A stretch of DNA of 6,626 bases from an uncultured Collinsella sp. (lineage in GTDB: Bacteria > Actinomycetota > Coriobacteriia > Coriobacteriales > Coriobacteriaceae), in assembly GCA_900556675.1 (NCBI GenBank), contig USQE01000064.1, forward strand, positions 1 to 6,626. Reading direction: 5' to 3'. The position numbers and the translations under genes were made by a program. Positions 1-5,716 of the stretch are shown here, piece by piece. The notes under the pieces were generated by a model. The model saw nothing but the letters and a program-made list of their open reading frames with translations. It was not told the origin of the DNA and searched no databases. Each line of letters opens with the position of its first letter. Within the stretch, counting starts at the first letter, position 1.

Positions 1-251
1 GTTTTCGACACCGAGCACGCGACGGCCATGCCCGTGCCGAGCGCGACCGCCGCCGTGATGCCGAGCAGCACGCGGCCGATGGATACGGCCGTGATGCGCC
101 AGAATGCCGCCGTCGCCGCGAGCTCGCACAGCCTGCGCACGACGACCCACGGCGCGGGCAGCAGCAGCTCCCGGTTCACGAGCAGCGCGAGCGCCGTCCA
201 CAACGCGACCCAGAATGCAAGCGTCAGCGCGCCGCGGGCGAAACGCTTCAT
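1..251 (-). CDS. ABC transporter permease, NitT/TauT (SsuC-like) type, 5' part only
   Basis: This is the first 83 codons of a gene that runs out of the window at base 1. The protein begins MKRFARGALTLAF. A hydrophobic segment at about residues 8-25 has two positively charged residues before it and would be the first membrane helix. It is followed by LLLPAPWVVVRRL (29-41) and FWRITAVSIGRVLLG (50-64). A 'LP.PW.V...L' stretch and then 'FW....S..RVL.G' is the usual start of permeases that import nitrate, sulfonate, taurine or thiamine-precursor type substrates. In the inner membrane it would pair with the binding protein encoded just upstream. Its ATG (251-249) overlaps the TGA of that gene (250-248) as ATGA, so translation is probably coupled. 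Nearly every codon ends in G or C. The substrate cannot be told. The family call is firm from context and motifs, though the conserved cytoplasmic EAA loop lies outside the window. Confidence 0.85.
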   Translation of the reverse strand, partial: MKRFARGALTLAFWVALWTALALLVNRELLLPAPWVVVRRLCELAATAAFWRITAVSIGRVLLGITAAVALGTGMAVACSVSK

Positions 252-1210
252 TTCAGCACGCAGTAGAAGTCATCCCCCGGCACGCTGCCGCCGATGCTCT
301 GCGGGGCGACGGTGCTCAGCGCGGTGAGAAACGCCGTGAGCGGCGCCTGCATCTCCGCGCCGGCCACGAAGCAGACATTGCAGTTCGGGATGGCCTTGGC
401 AGCCACGGCGGCCTTGGCGAAGATGCCGGCCTCTTCGATCATCTGGCCGGCCTGCTCAGGCTCGGCGGTCAGAAATTCGATGGACGCCTTGTATTCGTCG
501 AGAAACGCCTTGACCTCGTTCGGGTGCTCGTCTGCAAACGCCTTGCGCACGACGACGCAGCCCTGCACGAGGCTGCCGGCCGGGGCGACCTTGTCCCACT
601 CGGCGGTCAGGTCGAGCGCGGCGGTGAGCTCCGGATTGGCCGCGCGGGCGATCGTGACCATCGGCTCGGGCAGCACGGCGATGTGCACCTCACCGGAGGC
701 GAGCGCCGTGTTGAGCTCGGCCGGCTGGGCATAGGTATTGTCGATGGTGATGTCCGTGCCGGCGGTCAGACCATTTTTCTCGCACAGGTACTGGAAGATG
801 AAGGTCGGGTTCTGCACGGGGACATAGACGGTTTTGCCGCGCAGATCGGCGAAGGACGTGATGTTTTCCGTGCCGTCGGTCACAACGTAGAGCACGCCGC
901 GCGTGTTGAGCGCGAGCACCTGCACGGCGCCGTCGGTCTTGTTGTAGAGCGCGGCGGCGGCGTTCGTCGGCAGGGCGGCGATGTCGGCCGTGCCGTTGCT
1001 GACGGCCTCGATACCCGCAGAGGAGCCAAGGCCGGAGACGAGCACATCGGTGCCGGCCTCTTCCTTAAAGCCCTCGGCTGCGATCTCGGCAATGGGAAGG
1101 CACGTGGTCGAGCCGGCCACGGTAATAGAAGATGTGGAAGATCCCGAGGAGCAAGCACACAGCGTGAGCGTAAGCACTGCAGCACTCAGGACCGATGCGA
1201 TCTTTCTCAT
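248..1210 (-). CDS. Lipoprotein substrate-binding protein of a NitT/TauT-like ABC transporter, with PstS-like N-terminal part
   Basis: A 320-residue extracytoplasmic solute receptor that would be lipid-anchored to the outer face of the membrane and deliver ligand to the adjoining permease. A lipoprotein signal peptide (MRKIASVLSAAVLTLTLCAC) places the lipidated cysteine at C20, followed by a Ser/Gly-rich linker (21-28). Residues 29-80 read like phosphate-binding PstS: GSTT at 33-36, SGLGSSAGI at 59-67 and GTADIA at 73-78. From about residue 80 it follows the NMT1/SsuA-like family of gut anaerobes: ALYNKTDGAVQVLALNTRGVLY at 87-108, FADLRGKTVY (120-129), AVLPEPMVTIA (178-188), VVVRKAFADEHP (219-230) and the AIPNC region near 273-277. 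Length is normal for the family. The start is set by the signal peptide. The ATG (1210) overlaps the pgeF TGA as ATGA and has no strong Shine-Dalgarno site of its own, so translational coupling is likely. Base composition is clearly richer in GC than the dcw genes. The ligand is unknown. Confidence 0.88.
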   Translation of the reverse strand: MRKIASVLSAAVLTLTLCACSSGSSTSSITVAGSTTCLPIAEIAAEGFKEEAGTDVLVSGLGSSAGIEAVSNGTADIAALPTNAAAALYNKTDGAVQVLALNTRGVLYVVTDGTENITSFADLRGKTVYVPVQNPTFIFQYLCEKNGLTAGTDITIDNTYAQPAELNTALASGEVHIAVLPEPMVTIARAANPELTAALDLTAEWDKVAPAGSLVQGCVVVRKAFADEHPNEVKAFLDEYKASIEFLTAEPEQAGQMIEEAGIFAKAAVAAKAIPNCNVCFVAGAEMQAPLTAFLTALSTVAPQSIGGSVPGDDFYCVLK

Positions 1211-2007
1211 AGCATCACGCCGATCGCAGCATGGCGCCCACAGGTGCCGCCCTCGTTGCGGTAGGAATAAAAGCGGTCGTTCTGACGAACGGTGGAAAGC
1301 TTGGTGTCCACAATGCTGCTCGCCTCGACGCCGGCGTCCATCAGCGCCTCGCGAATGGCGGCGGAAAGATCGAGCATACGAGAAGCAGAGGCATCGATGC
1401 ACGCGAACTCGGCGGCAAAGCGATCCATAAGTTCTTGGGACACCTCGTACTCGTCGCCCAGGATATGGGGCCCAATGTAGGCAGAGATGTCGTCCGGCTT
1501 GCAGCCAGCCGCCTCGCAGAGCGCTTGGCACGCCTTGGCGGAAATGCGCGCAATCGTGCCCTTCCAGCCAGAGTGCACCACGGCAAAGCCGCCGGGAGCC
1601 ACCAGCACCACGGGAACGCAATCGGCAAAGCAGAGCATCACGGGTACCTCACGGGCCATGCAGACGATGGCATCGCAGCCCTCGGCAATCTGCTCGCGAA
1701 TGTTCTCGAGATCATCAGCACCGTTCGAGGTCACCGTCACGACATGGTCACCGTGTACTTGATTGGGAACAAGCAGGTTGTGCTCGCACTCGGCGGCACC
1801 CAAGGCCTCGAGTGCGCGGCGACGATTTTCTTGAACGGCAAAGGGGTCATCGCCAACATGCGAGCCCAGATTGAGTGAGGAGTACGCATCTTCGGAAACA
1901 CCGCCGGCGCGTTCGGTAAAAGCAAAGCGAACATCGTGCGTCGCGCCCTCTACCAACGTAACTCCATCATGGTCGACACGCGAAACGCTGTCCGCACGTG
2001 CTGCCAT
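1207..2007 (-). CDS. pgeF: PgeF/YfiH family multicopper-type (laccase-domain) protein, peptidoglycan editing factor
   Basis: A 266-residue cytoplasmic protein of the DUF152/YfiH family. E. coli YfiH (PgeF) keeps peptidoglycan composition correct by countering misincorporation of L-Ser in place of L-Ala at the MurC step; other family members show purine nucleoside phosphorylase/deaminase activity. Family marks in order: NQVHGDHV (82-89), GCDAIVC (110-116), FADCVPVVL (127-135), VVHSGWKG (143-150), YIGPHILGDEYEVSQE (177-192) and FYSYRNEGGTCGRHAA (246-261). The expected metal or catalytic ligands H85, C130 and H145 are all present, and the length is normal. The start is fixed by an AGGAGG site 7 nt upstream; the open frame extends further upstream, but only through a frame antisense or out of phase with ftsZ. 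Position directly after ftsZ is typical of Actinobacteria. Its stop overlaps the next start by ATGA, tying it to an unrelated transporter. The family is certain; the exact reaction in this organism is inferred. Confidence 0.93.
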   Translation of the reverse strand: MAARADSVSRVDHDGVTLVEGATHDVRFAFTERAGGVSEDAYSSLNLGSHVGDDPFAVQENRRRALEALGAAECEHNLLVPNQVHGDHVVTVTSNGADDLENIREQIAEGCDAIVCMAREVPVMLCFADCVPVVLVAPGGFAVVHSGWKGTIARISAKACQALCEAAGCKPDDISAYIGPHILGDEYEVSQELMDRFAAEFACIDASASRMLDLSAAIREALMDAGVEASSIVDTKLSTVRQNDRFYSYRNEGGTCGRHAAIGVML

Positions 2008-2014
2008 ACTAAAG

Positions 2015-2020
2015 CCTCCT
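2015..2020 (-). promoter_or_regulatory. Shine-Dalgarno site of pgeF
   Basis: On the minus strand AGGAGG lies 7 nt before the ATG at 2007. It decides the pgeF start, since the open frame continues well upstream without a stop. Confidence 0.9.
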
Positions 2021-2028
2021 AATAACAC

Positions 2029-2078
2029 AAGTATCGCGGCGACGCCGCAGCAGTCCGTGCCACACGGCTGCCATACTT
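2029..2078 (-). promoter_or_regulatory. Candidate structured leader of pgeF: compact three-way junction
   Basis: Read as minus-strand RNA, these 50 nt pair almost completely. P1 is AAGUAU (2078-2073) with AUACUU (2034-2029). P2 is GCAGCCGUG, loop UGG, CACGG-A-CUGC (2071-2050), giving nine pairs with one bulged A. P3 is GCGGC, loop GUC, GCCGC (2048-2036). The three helices are joined by single nucleotides at 2072, 2049 and 2035. The element ends 8 nt before the pgeF AGGAGG. It has no T-run, so it is not a simple terminator. I do not recognise it as a known riboswitch. It could be a stabilising leader, a protein-binding site such as for autoregulation, or chance pairing in GC-rich DNA. The pairing is seen directly; a function is inferred. 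Confidence 0.4.
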
Positions 2079-2085
2079 CATCAAA

Positions 2086-2091
2086 AGGATA
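2086..2091 (-). promoter_or_regulatory. Weak -10-like hexamer for the pgeF operon
   Basis: TATCCT on the minus strand matches four of six positions of the sigma-70 consensus. Transcription would start about base 2079, just at the foot of the three-way-junction fold. No TTGACA-like box is present 16-18 bp upstream; instead one copy of a direct repeat lies there, which would fit an activator-dependent promoter. This is a weak call made on position only. Confidence 0.25.
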
Positions 2092-2110
2092 CCCGCAGCG
2101 GTAGGGGCTA

Positions 2111-2130
2111 AACGTAAGGGGAACGTAAGG
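2111..2130 (-). repeat. Two 9-bp direct repeats 11 bp apart upstream of pgeF
   Basis: AACGTAAGG occurs at 2111-2119 and again at 2122-2130 on the plus strand (CCTTACGTT on the minus strand), exactly 11 bp start to start, or about one helical turn. Two half-sites on the same DNA face at this spacing are typical of OmpR/PhoB-type response-regulator sites. The repeats sit between the ftsZ terminator and the pgeF leader. The repeat is seen directly; the operator role is inferred. Confidence 0.45.
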
Positions 2131-2156
2131 AGATTGGAGGCTTTCGTTTACAAAGG

Positions 2157-2197
2157 CAAAACACAACAAAAAGGGTGCGCCCAATCGGACGCACCCC
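2157..2197 (-). terminator. Intrinsic terminator after ftsZ
   Basis: On the minus strand GGGTGCGTCC, loop GATT, GGGCGCACCC (2196-2173) forms a ten-pair stem with one G-T pair. TTTTT follows at 2172-2168, then a further T-rich stretch. The stem begins 25 bp after the ftsZ stop. The opposite strand lacks a T-run, so it acts in one direction only. It marks the end of the dcw transcript and implies a separate promoter for pgeF, unless there is read-through. Confidence 0.9.
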
Positions 2198-2221
2198 ATA
2201 CAGGTCGCTGAGAAAAACGAA

Positions 2222-3376
2222 CTAGAAGCTGCCGCGCTTGAGGAAGTCAGGAAGCTCAAACTGGTCGTTGCCAAAGTTGGGGAGCTCGGTACCACCGACG
2301 TTGCGAGTCGGGGCAGCCTGAGCCGGGCTCGTGGCAGGAGCGGTGCGCTGCGGCTCGGTAGAAGCAGCGGCCTTGCTCTGGGACTGCTGTGCAGCGAAGA
2401 GCTCGTCCTGACGGTTGACGTTGGAGTCGGAGAAGCCCGTAGCGATGACGGTAATACGCACCTGATCGCCCAGGGACTCGTCGACAACGGTACCGAAGAT
2501 GATGTTGGCCTCGGGGTCGACGGCGTTGGCGACAACGTCGGCGGCGTCGCTGATCTCCTGGATGCCCAGGTCCTTGGAACCGGCAATGGAAAGCAGGACG
2601 CGCGTAGCGCCATCGATGGAGCTCTCGAGCAGCGGGCTGGAAATAGCCTGCTGGGCAGCGTCGACGGCACGGGTGTCCCCAGAAGCGGTACCGATACCCA
2701 TCATGGCGGTACCGGCCTGCTTCATGATGGTCTTAACATCGGCGAAGTCCAGGTTGATGATACCGGGGACGGTGATGAGGTCGGTGATGCCCTGGGTGCC
2801 CTGGGAAAGGACGCCATCGGCGATTGCGAAGGCCTCAAGCATGGTGGTCTTCTTCTCGGCGATGTCGAGCAGCTTGTCGTTAGGGATAACGATCATGGTG
2901 TCGACGCAGTCGGAAAGCGTCTTAATGCCTTCTTCGGCGCTCTTCTTGCGCTTGCGGCCCTCAAACGTAAAGGGCTTGGTCACGACGGCGACGGTCAGCG
3001 CGCCGACCTCGTTCATCGCGATATCGGCAACGATGGGGGCAGCGCCGGTACCGGTGCCGCCGCCCTCGCCGCAGGTGATGAACACCATATCGGCGCCAGC
3101 GAGCGCCTCGGCGATGTCGTCGCGGGACTCATCGGCGGCCTTACGGCCGACCTCGGGGTTGGCGCCAGCGCCCAGGCCGCGGGTCAGGTCGGTGCCGATG
3201 TGCACCTTGATATCGGCATCAGAGATCGCGAGTGCCTGAGCATCGGTGTTGATGGCAACAAACTCGACGCCGCGGATGCCCTCTTCGATCATTCGATTGA
3301 CCGCGTTGGTACCGCCGCCGCCGACGCCGACCACCTTAATGACGGCAAGGTAGTTGTTGATCTCTGTCTCGTGCAT
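2222..3376 (-). CDS. ftsZ: Cell division protein FtsZ
   Basis: The 384-residue tubulin-like GTPase polymerises into the Z ring at mid-cell and recruits the divisome. Seen in order: [15 protein letters not shown] (15-29) for nucleotide binding; the tubulin signature GGGTGTG (105-111); the T7 catalytic loop with N208, D210 and D213 in NLDFADV; an Ala/Gln/Pro-rich disordered linker (about 320-362); and the C-terminal peptide ELPDFLKR (374-381). Length is typical. I take the ATG at 3376 because GGAGGA ends 5 nt before it (core GGAGG 6 nt before). An in-frame ATG ten codons upstream (3406) has no ribosome site and would give an atypical extension. Two oddities are Glu at 104, where most FtsZ have Met in the 'AGMGGGTGTG' segment, and a second C-terminal-peptide-like core, ELPNF, at 364-368. 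There is no ftsA next to it, as in Actinobacteria, where SepF usually takes that tethering role. Confidence 0.98.
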   Translation of the reverse strand: MHETEINNYLAVIKVVGVGGGGTNAVNRMIEEGIRGVEFVAINTDAQALAISDADIKVHIGTDLTRGLGAGANPEVGRKAADESRDDIAEALAGADMVFITCGEGGGTGTGAAPIVADIAMNEVGALTVAVVTKPFTFEGRKRKKSAEEGIKTLSDCVDTMIVIPNDKLLDIAEKKTTMLEAFAIADGVLSQGTQGITDLITVPGIINLDFADVKTIMKQAGTAMMGIGTASGDTRAVDAAQQAISSPLLESSIDGATRVLLSIAGSKDLGIQEISDAADVVANAVDPEANIIFGTVVDESLGDQVRITVIATGFSDSNVNRQDELFAAQQSQSKAAASTEPQRTAPATSPAQAAPTRNVGGTELPNFGNDQFELPDFLKRGSF

Positions 3377-3574
3377 GTCGGTCCTCCGAACAAAGGTTAT
3401 TGCCATAGCATGGGTTGACCCCTGCGCACATTAACCTTCAAGTTGAAAGTAAATGCAAAGGTAAACCGTATTATGTTTGCACATTATGAACGTATCAGTC
3501 AAATAATTGACGGTGAAAACCAAACAAACCAGATAAACGGCGCGGTATGCCCCATCAACAAAGGCCAGAAGACG
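3377..3574 (-). promoter_or_regulatory. ftsQ-ftsZ gap, likely holding an ftsZ promoter
   Basis: This 198-bp stretch between ftsQ and ftsZ is visibly richer in A and T than the genes around it and codes for nothing I can support. Reading towards ftsZ it has a dyad GTCAA-TTAT-TTGAC (3511-3498), a TTGACT that resembles a -35 box (3502-3497), and two CATAAT -10-like hexamers (3488-3483 and 3475-3470). The spacings are 8 and 21 bp, so no pair fits the ideal 17 bp. Nearer ftsZ is a palindrome, TTCAACTTGAA (3447-3437). No terminator is seen after ftsQ, so ftsZ is probably also reached by transcription from murC-murB-ftsQ. A dedicated ftsZ promoter here is a common arrangement; the precise boxes are uncertain. 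Confidence 0.4.
3382..3387 (-). promoter_or_regulatory. Shine-Dalgarno site of ftsZ
   Basis: GGAGGA on the minus strand lies just before the ATG at 3376, with the GGAGG core 6 nt away. It would fall inside the coding region if the upstream ATG at 3406 were used, so it argues for the shorter protein. Confidence 0.9.
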
Positions 3575-4843
3575 CTACGAGGTCGGTGCGTTCCTAAACG
3601 TATAGTTGCCAGGAGATCGAACGTTGATATACGTCACGCCCTCCACCTGCGAAAGCAGCTTGGTAACGATACGCTCCTTTTTGGCAATGTCATCCGAATC
3701 TCCGAGCGACACCTCGATACCGTTATCGAGATTCGCCGAGATGGCCTCGACCGAGGGCGTGGAAATATCCTTGACCTGGCCCAGGAACTCGCTCGAAAAA
3801 CCGCGGACGTAATCCAGGCCGGCCTTGACGGCCTTGGAATTTACGGCTTGCCCCGAAACCCGGGCGACATCGGCCGAGACATCGGTCAACAGCACGGCAC
3901 CGTAATGTTTAGCGAGTGCCAGGGCGGCATCGATACCGTTTAGGGTGTTGGCACCCTCCCCCGTTGTGATGACATTGCCCTGGTCGTCAACATCGACCGA
4001 GGTGGACAGCGGTGCAATCCATGTGTCATCGTCCCCGATCGCCCATGCAAGATCGTCGGAGCTAATGTAGGCAATTGCGATAACCTTGCGTTCCGTCGGC
4101 GTGATGATGAGCGTATGGGGAAATTGACGCTGAACATCCACGCCCGAAACCCACGGATTTTGCTTGAGGCCCTCGGTGATCTGGTCGGGATTCACATTGA
4201 ACAGCGACGTGTCCTCGGGCAGATCGATCAGCTGGATGGCATCGTGCTTGGTCACATGCTCGCTGCCTTGGATCTGAATATCGGTAGCGGCGAACAGGCC
4301 AGAGTTAATGACGACGACGGCAACGACTGCAAGCACTGCCAGAGCGGCAAGGATGCCGCCCACGATTTTGCCCTTGCCCTTAACGGCAGAAGCGGCACCC
4401 GCCGCATGATTTGCCAAGGCGCCGATCGATGACAACGGATTAGAGCCCTTTTTGCCCGATTGCGGTTTTGCGGAGGCCGACACCGACGTCAGCATACGTG
4501 GCTTAGATGCACCCAGCGCGCGACCGGGACGCGTCACCTTTGCCCCCAACGAGGGCTTGGGCGACGCTATGGGGCGAGAAGGTATGGCGCCCATCGCCGA
4601 TTTGGGCGTCACCGAGGGACGTGCCACCGGACGAGCAACATTTTTGGCCGCGGGGCGTCCGCCAAGCTGCGAACCGGCAGTCGAACGCTTGGCAGGCCGC
4701 ACGGACCCAGCAGGCTTAGAAGGCATAACGGATTTACGTTGAGGCTGAGACGGTGCGCCGGAACGCCCTCCGGCGCGGCGGAAGGTTGGTTTCGATGCTC
4801 TAGAAGCCGAGGAATTTAACTTCCGGTCTGAGCTCGATGCCAT
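3575..4843 (-). CDS. ftsQ: Cell division protein FtsQ/DivIB with long basic N-terminal tail
   Basis: A 422-residue single-pass divisome protein that links FtsB/FtsL and other division proteins on the outer face of the membrane. Layout: a cytoplasmic tail (1-159) rich in Ser, Ala, Pro, Lys and Arg; one membrane helix (about 160-180); a POTRA domain (about 183-252, starting LFAATDIQIQGSEHV); then the FtsQ beta domain, ending about 410. Within the tail I count 31 Lys/Arg and a single acidic residue (D6), with 18 prolines, so it is surely disordered. E. coli FtsQ has only a short cytoplasmic part, whereas actinobacterial FtsQ proteins often have longer ones. The start at 4843 lies inside murB (44-bp overlap) but has a purine-rich ribosome site directly before it. 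The family call rests on helix plus POTRA plus neighbours murB and ftsZ. Confidence 0.93.
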   Translation of the reverse strand: MASSSDRKLNSSASRASKPTFRRAGGRSGAPSQPQRKSVMPSKPAGSVRPAKRSTAGSQLGGRPAAKNVARPVARPSVTPKSAMGAIPSRPIASPKPSLGAKVTRPGRALGASKPRMLTSVSASAKPQSGKKGSNPLSSIGALANHAAGAASAVKGKGKIVGGILAALAVLAVVAVVVINSGLFAATDIQIQGSEHVTKHDAIQLIDLPEDTSLFNVNPDQITEGLKQNPWVSGVDVQRQFPHTLIITPTERKVIAIAYISSDDLAWAIGDDDTWIAPLSTSVDVDDQGNVITTGEGANTLNGIDAALALAKHYGAVLLTDVSADVARVSGQAVNSKAVKAGLDYVRGFSSEFLGQVKDISTPSVEAISANLDNGIEVSLGDSDDIAKKERIVTKLLSQVEGVTYINVRSPGNYTFRNAPTS

Positions 4844-5711
4844 ACGCCTCCCTCACCTTTCCGTGCACATGTCTGATAACCGCGGCCACGTCATCGGCCG
4901 AGGCGGTTCCGTTATTAACGATAAAATTAGCGTGTACGGGCGAAACTTCCGCGCCGCCAACCGAAAAACCCTTTAATCCACAATCCTCGATAAGCTTGCC
5001 CACGCTCGCATCGGGCGGGTTGCGAAATACCGACCCGCAGGATGCACAGCCCATGGGCTGTGTGCGCTTACGCCGCGTCAGGTACCGCTCCATACGTTCA
5101 CGGATATCGGCCTTGGGCGCCGGTTTAAGCTTGAGCACGCACTCCAGAATGATCTCGTTACGCGGCAGGCTGCATTCACGGTAGCCCCAAGCGATCTCCG
5201 AGCCCGCGTAATGCTTGATGCCGGAGCTCGGGTCAAACGTAACGACATCTTCGACCAGTGAGCCAATCCACTCGGTTCGCGTGCCGGCATTCATGGACAC
5301 GGCGCCGCCAACGGAGCCGGGAATACCGACCGCAAACTCAAGGCCCGAAAGGCTGCGCGACAGCGCGTCGTTGACTAGGCGAGCGAATATCACGCCCGCA
5401 CCGACCGTCAGCGTACAACCGTCTTCGGCGACAACCGTACGCTGGAACTCACGCCCCAACGAAATGACGGCGCCGCGATAGCCTGCATCGGCAACAAGCA
5501 GATTAGATCCCTTGCCGATAATGACCCACGGCACCTGCTCACGATCGAGCACCGCCACGGCGCGACGCAAGGCATGATAGCTGTGACACGTCACAAAGAG
5601 GTCCGCCTTGCCGCCGATACGATAGCTCGTATGGCGCGCGAGGCGTTCATCCTCAATTACGTCCGTATCGATCATGCCCGAAAGCGCCATGACGGCGTTA
5701 AACAGACCCAT
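4800..5711 (-). CDS. murB: UDP-N-acetylenolpyruvoylglucosamine reductase MurB (type II)
   Basis: The 303-residue FAD enzyme reduces UDP-GlcNAc-enolpyruvate to UDP-MurNAc with NADPH in the cytoplasm, the second committed step of peptidoglycan synthesis. FAD-binding marks are SYRIGG (29-34), IIGKGSNLLVAD (64-75) and VGIPGSVGGAVSMNAG (128-143). Active-site marks are YRECS (177-181, Arg178), CGSVFRNP with the proton-donor Ser227, and the final ELRPEVKFLGF with Glu297. Length and the compact C-terminal part fit the shorter type II MurB of Gram-positive bacteria. The start is 5 bp after the murC stop with only a weak AAAGA-like ribosome site; Met8 or Met13 are possible alternatives, since family similarity begins near residue 20. 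Close spacing to murC and overlap with ftsQ indicate one operon. Confidence 0.96.
   Translation of the reverse strand: MGLFNAVMALSGMIDTDVIEDERLARHTSYRIGGKADLFVTCHSYHALRRAVAVLDREQVPWVIIGKGSNLLVADAGYRGAVISLGREFQRTVVAEDGCTLTVGAGVIFARLVNDALSRSLSGLEFAVGIPGSVGGAVSMNAGTRTEWIGSLVEDVVTFDPSSGIKHYAGSEIAWGYRECSLPRNEIILECVLKLKPAPKADIRERMERYLTRRKRTQPMGCASCGSVFRNPPDASVGKLIEDCGLKGFSVGGAEVSPVHANFIVNNGTASADDVAAVIRHVHGKVREAYGIELRPEVKFLGF
4847..4858 (-). promoter_or_regulatory. Shine-Dalgarno region of ftsQ inside murB
   Basis: The minus strand reads AGGTGAGGGAGG just before the ATG at 4843. GGAGG alone is only 3 nt from the start, which is close, while the overlapping AGGTGA and GTGAGG matches give 7-9 nt. The run lies within the last codons of murB and supports the overlapping ftsQ start. 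Confidence 0.75.
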
Positions 5712-5716
5712 GGGGT

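Noticed and set aside
104..1264. Long plus-strand open frame (386 codons) opposite the binding-protein gene
   Set aside because: It is antisense to a gene with a signal peptide and clear family motifs. Its product is low-complexity Arg/Gly/Ala typical of shadow frames in GC-rich DNA, and it crosses into pgeF.
1211..1621. Upstream extension of the binding-protein frame to 457 residues
   Set aside because: The added part is an out-of-frame reading of pgeF. The lipoprotein signal peptide begins at the ATG at 1210.
1231..1878. Plus-strand open frame (215 codons) opposite pgeF
   Set aside because: Shadow of pgeF, which has all its family motifs and a good ribosome site; the plus-strand product shows no recognisable domain.
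2036..2071. A second terminator or attenuator in the pgeF leader
   Set aside because: The hairpins are strong but no T-run follows either one; the next bases are GATACTTGTG.
2008..2670. Upstream extension of the pgeF frame to 487 residues, as a possible fusion
   Set aside because: The extension runs through the terminator and the ftsZ tail in another frame. AGGAGG before 2007 and the normal family length settle the shorter start.
2499..3239. Plus-strand open frame (246 codons) opposite ftsZ
   Set aside because: Ser/Met/Val-rich mirror of ftsZ codons with no domain.
3377..3406. Ten-codon longer FtsZ start at 3406
   Set aside because: The Shine-Dalgarno site would fall inside the coding region, there is no ribosome site before 3406, and the added residues are unlike FtsZ.
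3443..3943. Plus-strand open frame (166 codons) starting in the ftsQ-ftsZ gap
   Set aside because: Most of it is antisense to ftsQ, there is no ribosome site, and no recognisable protein.
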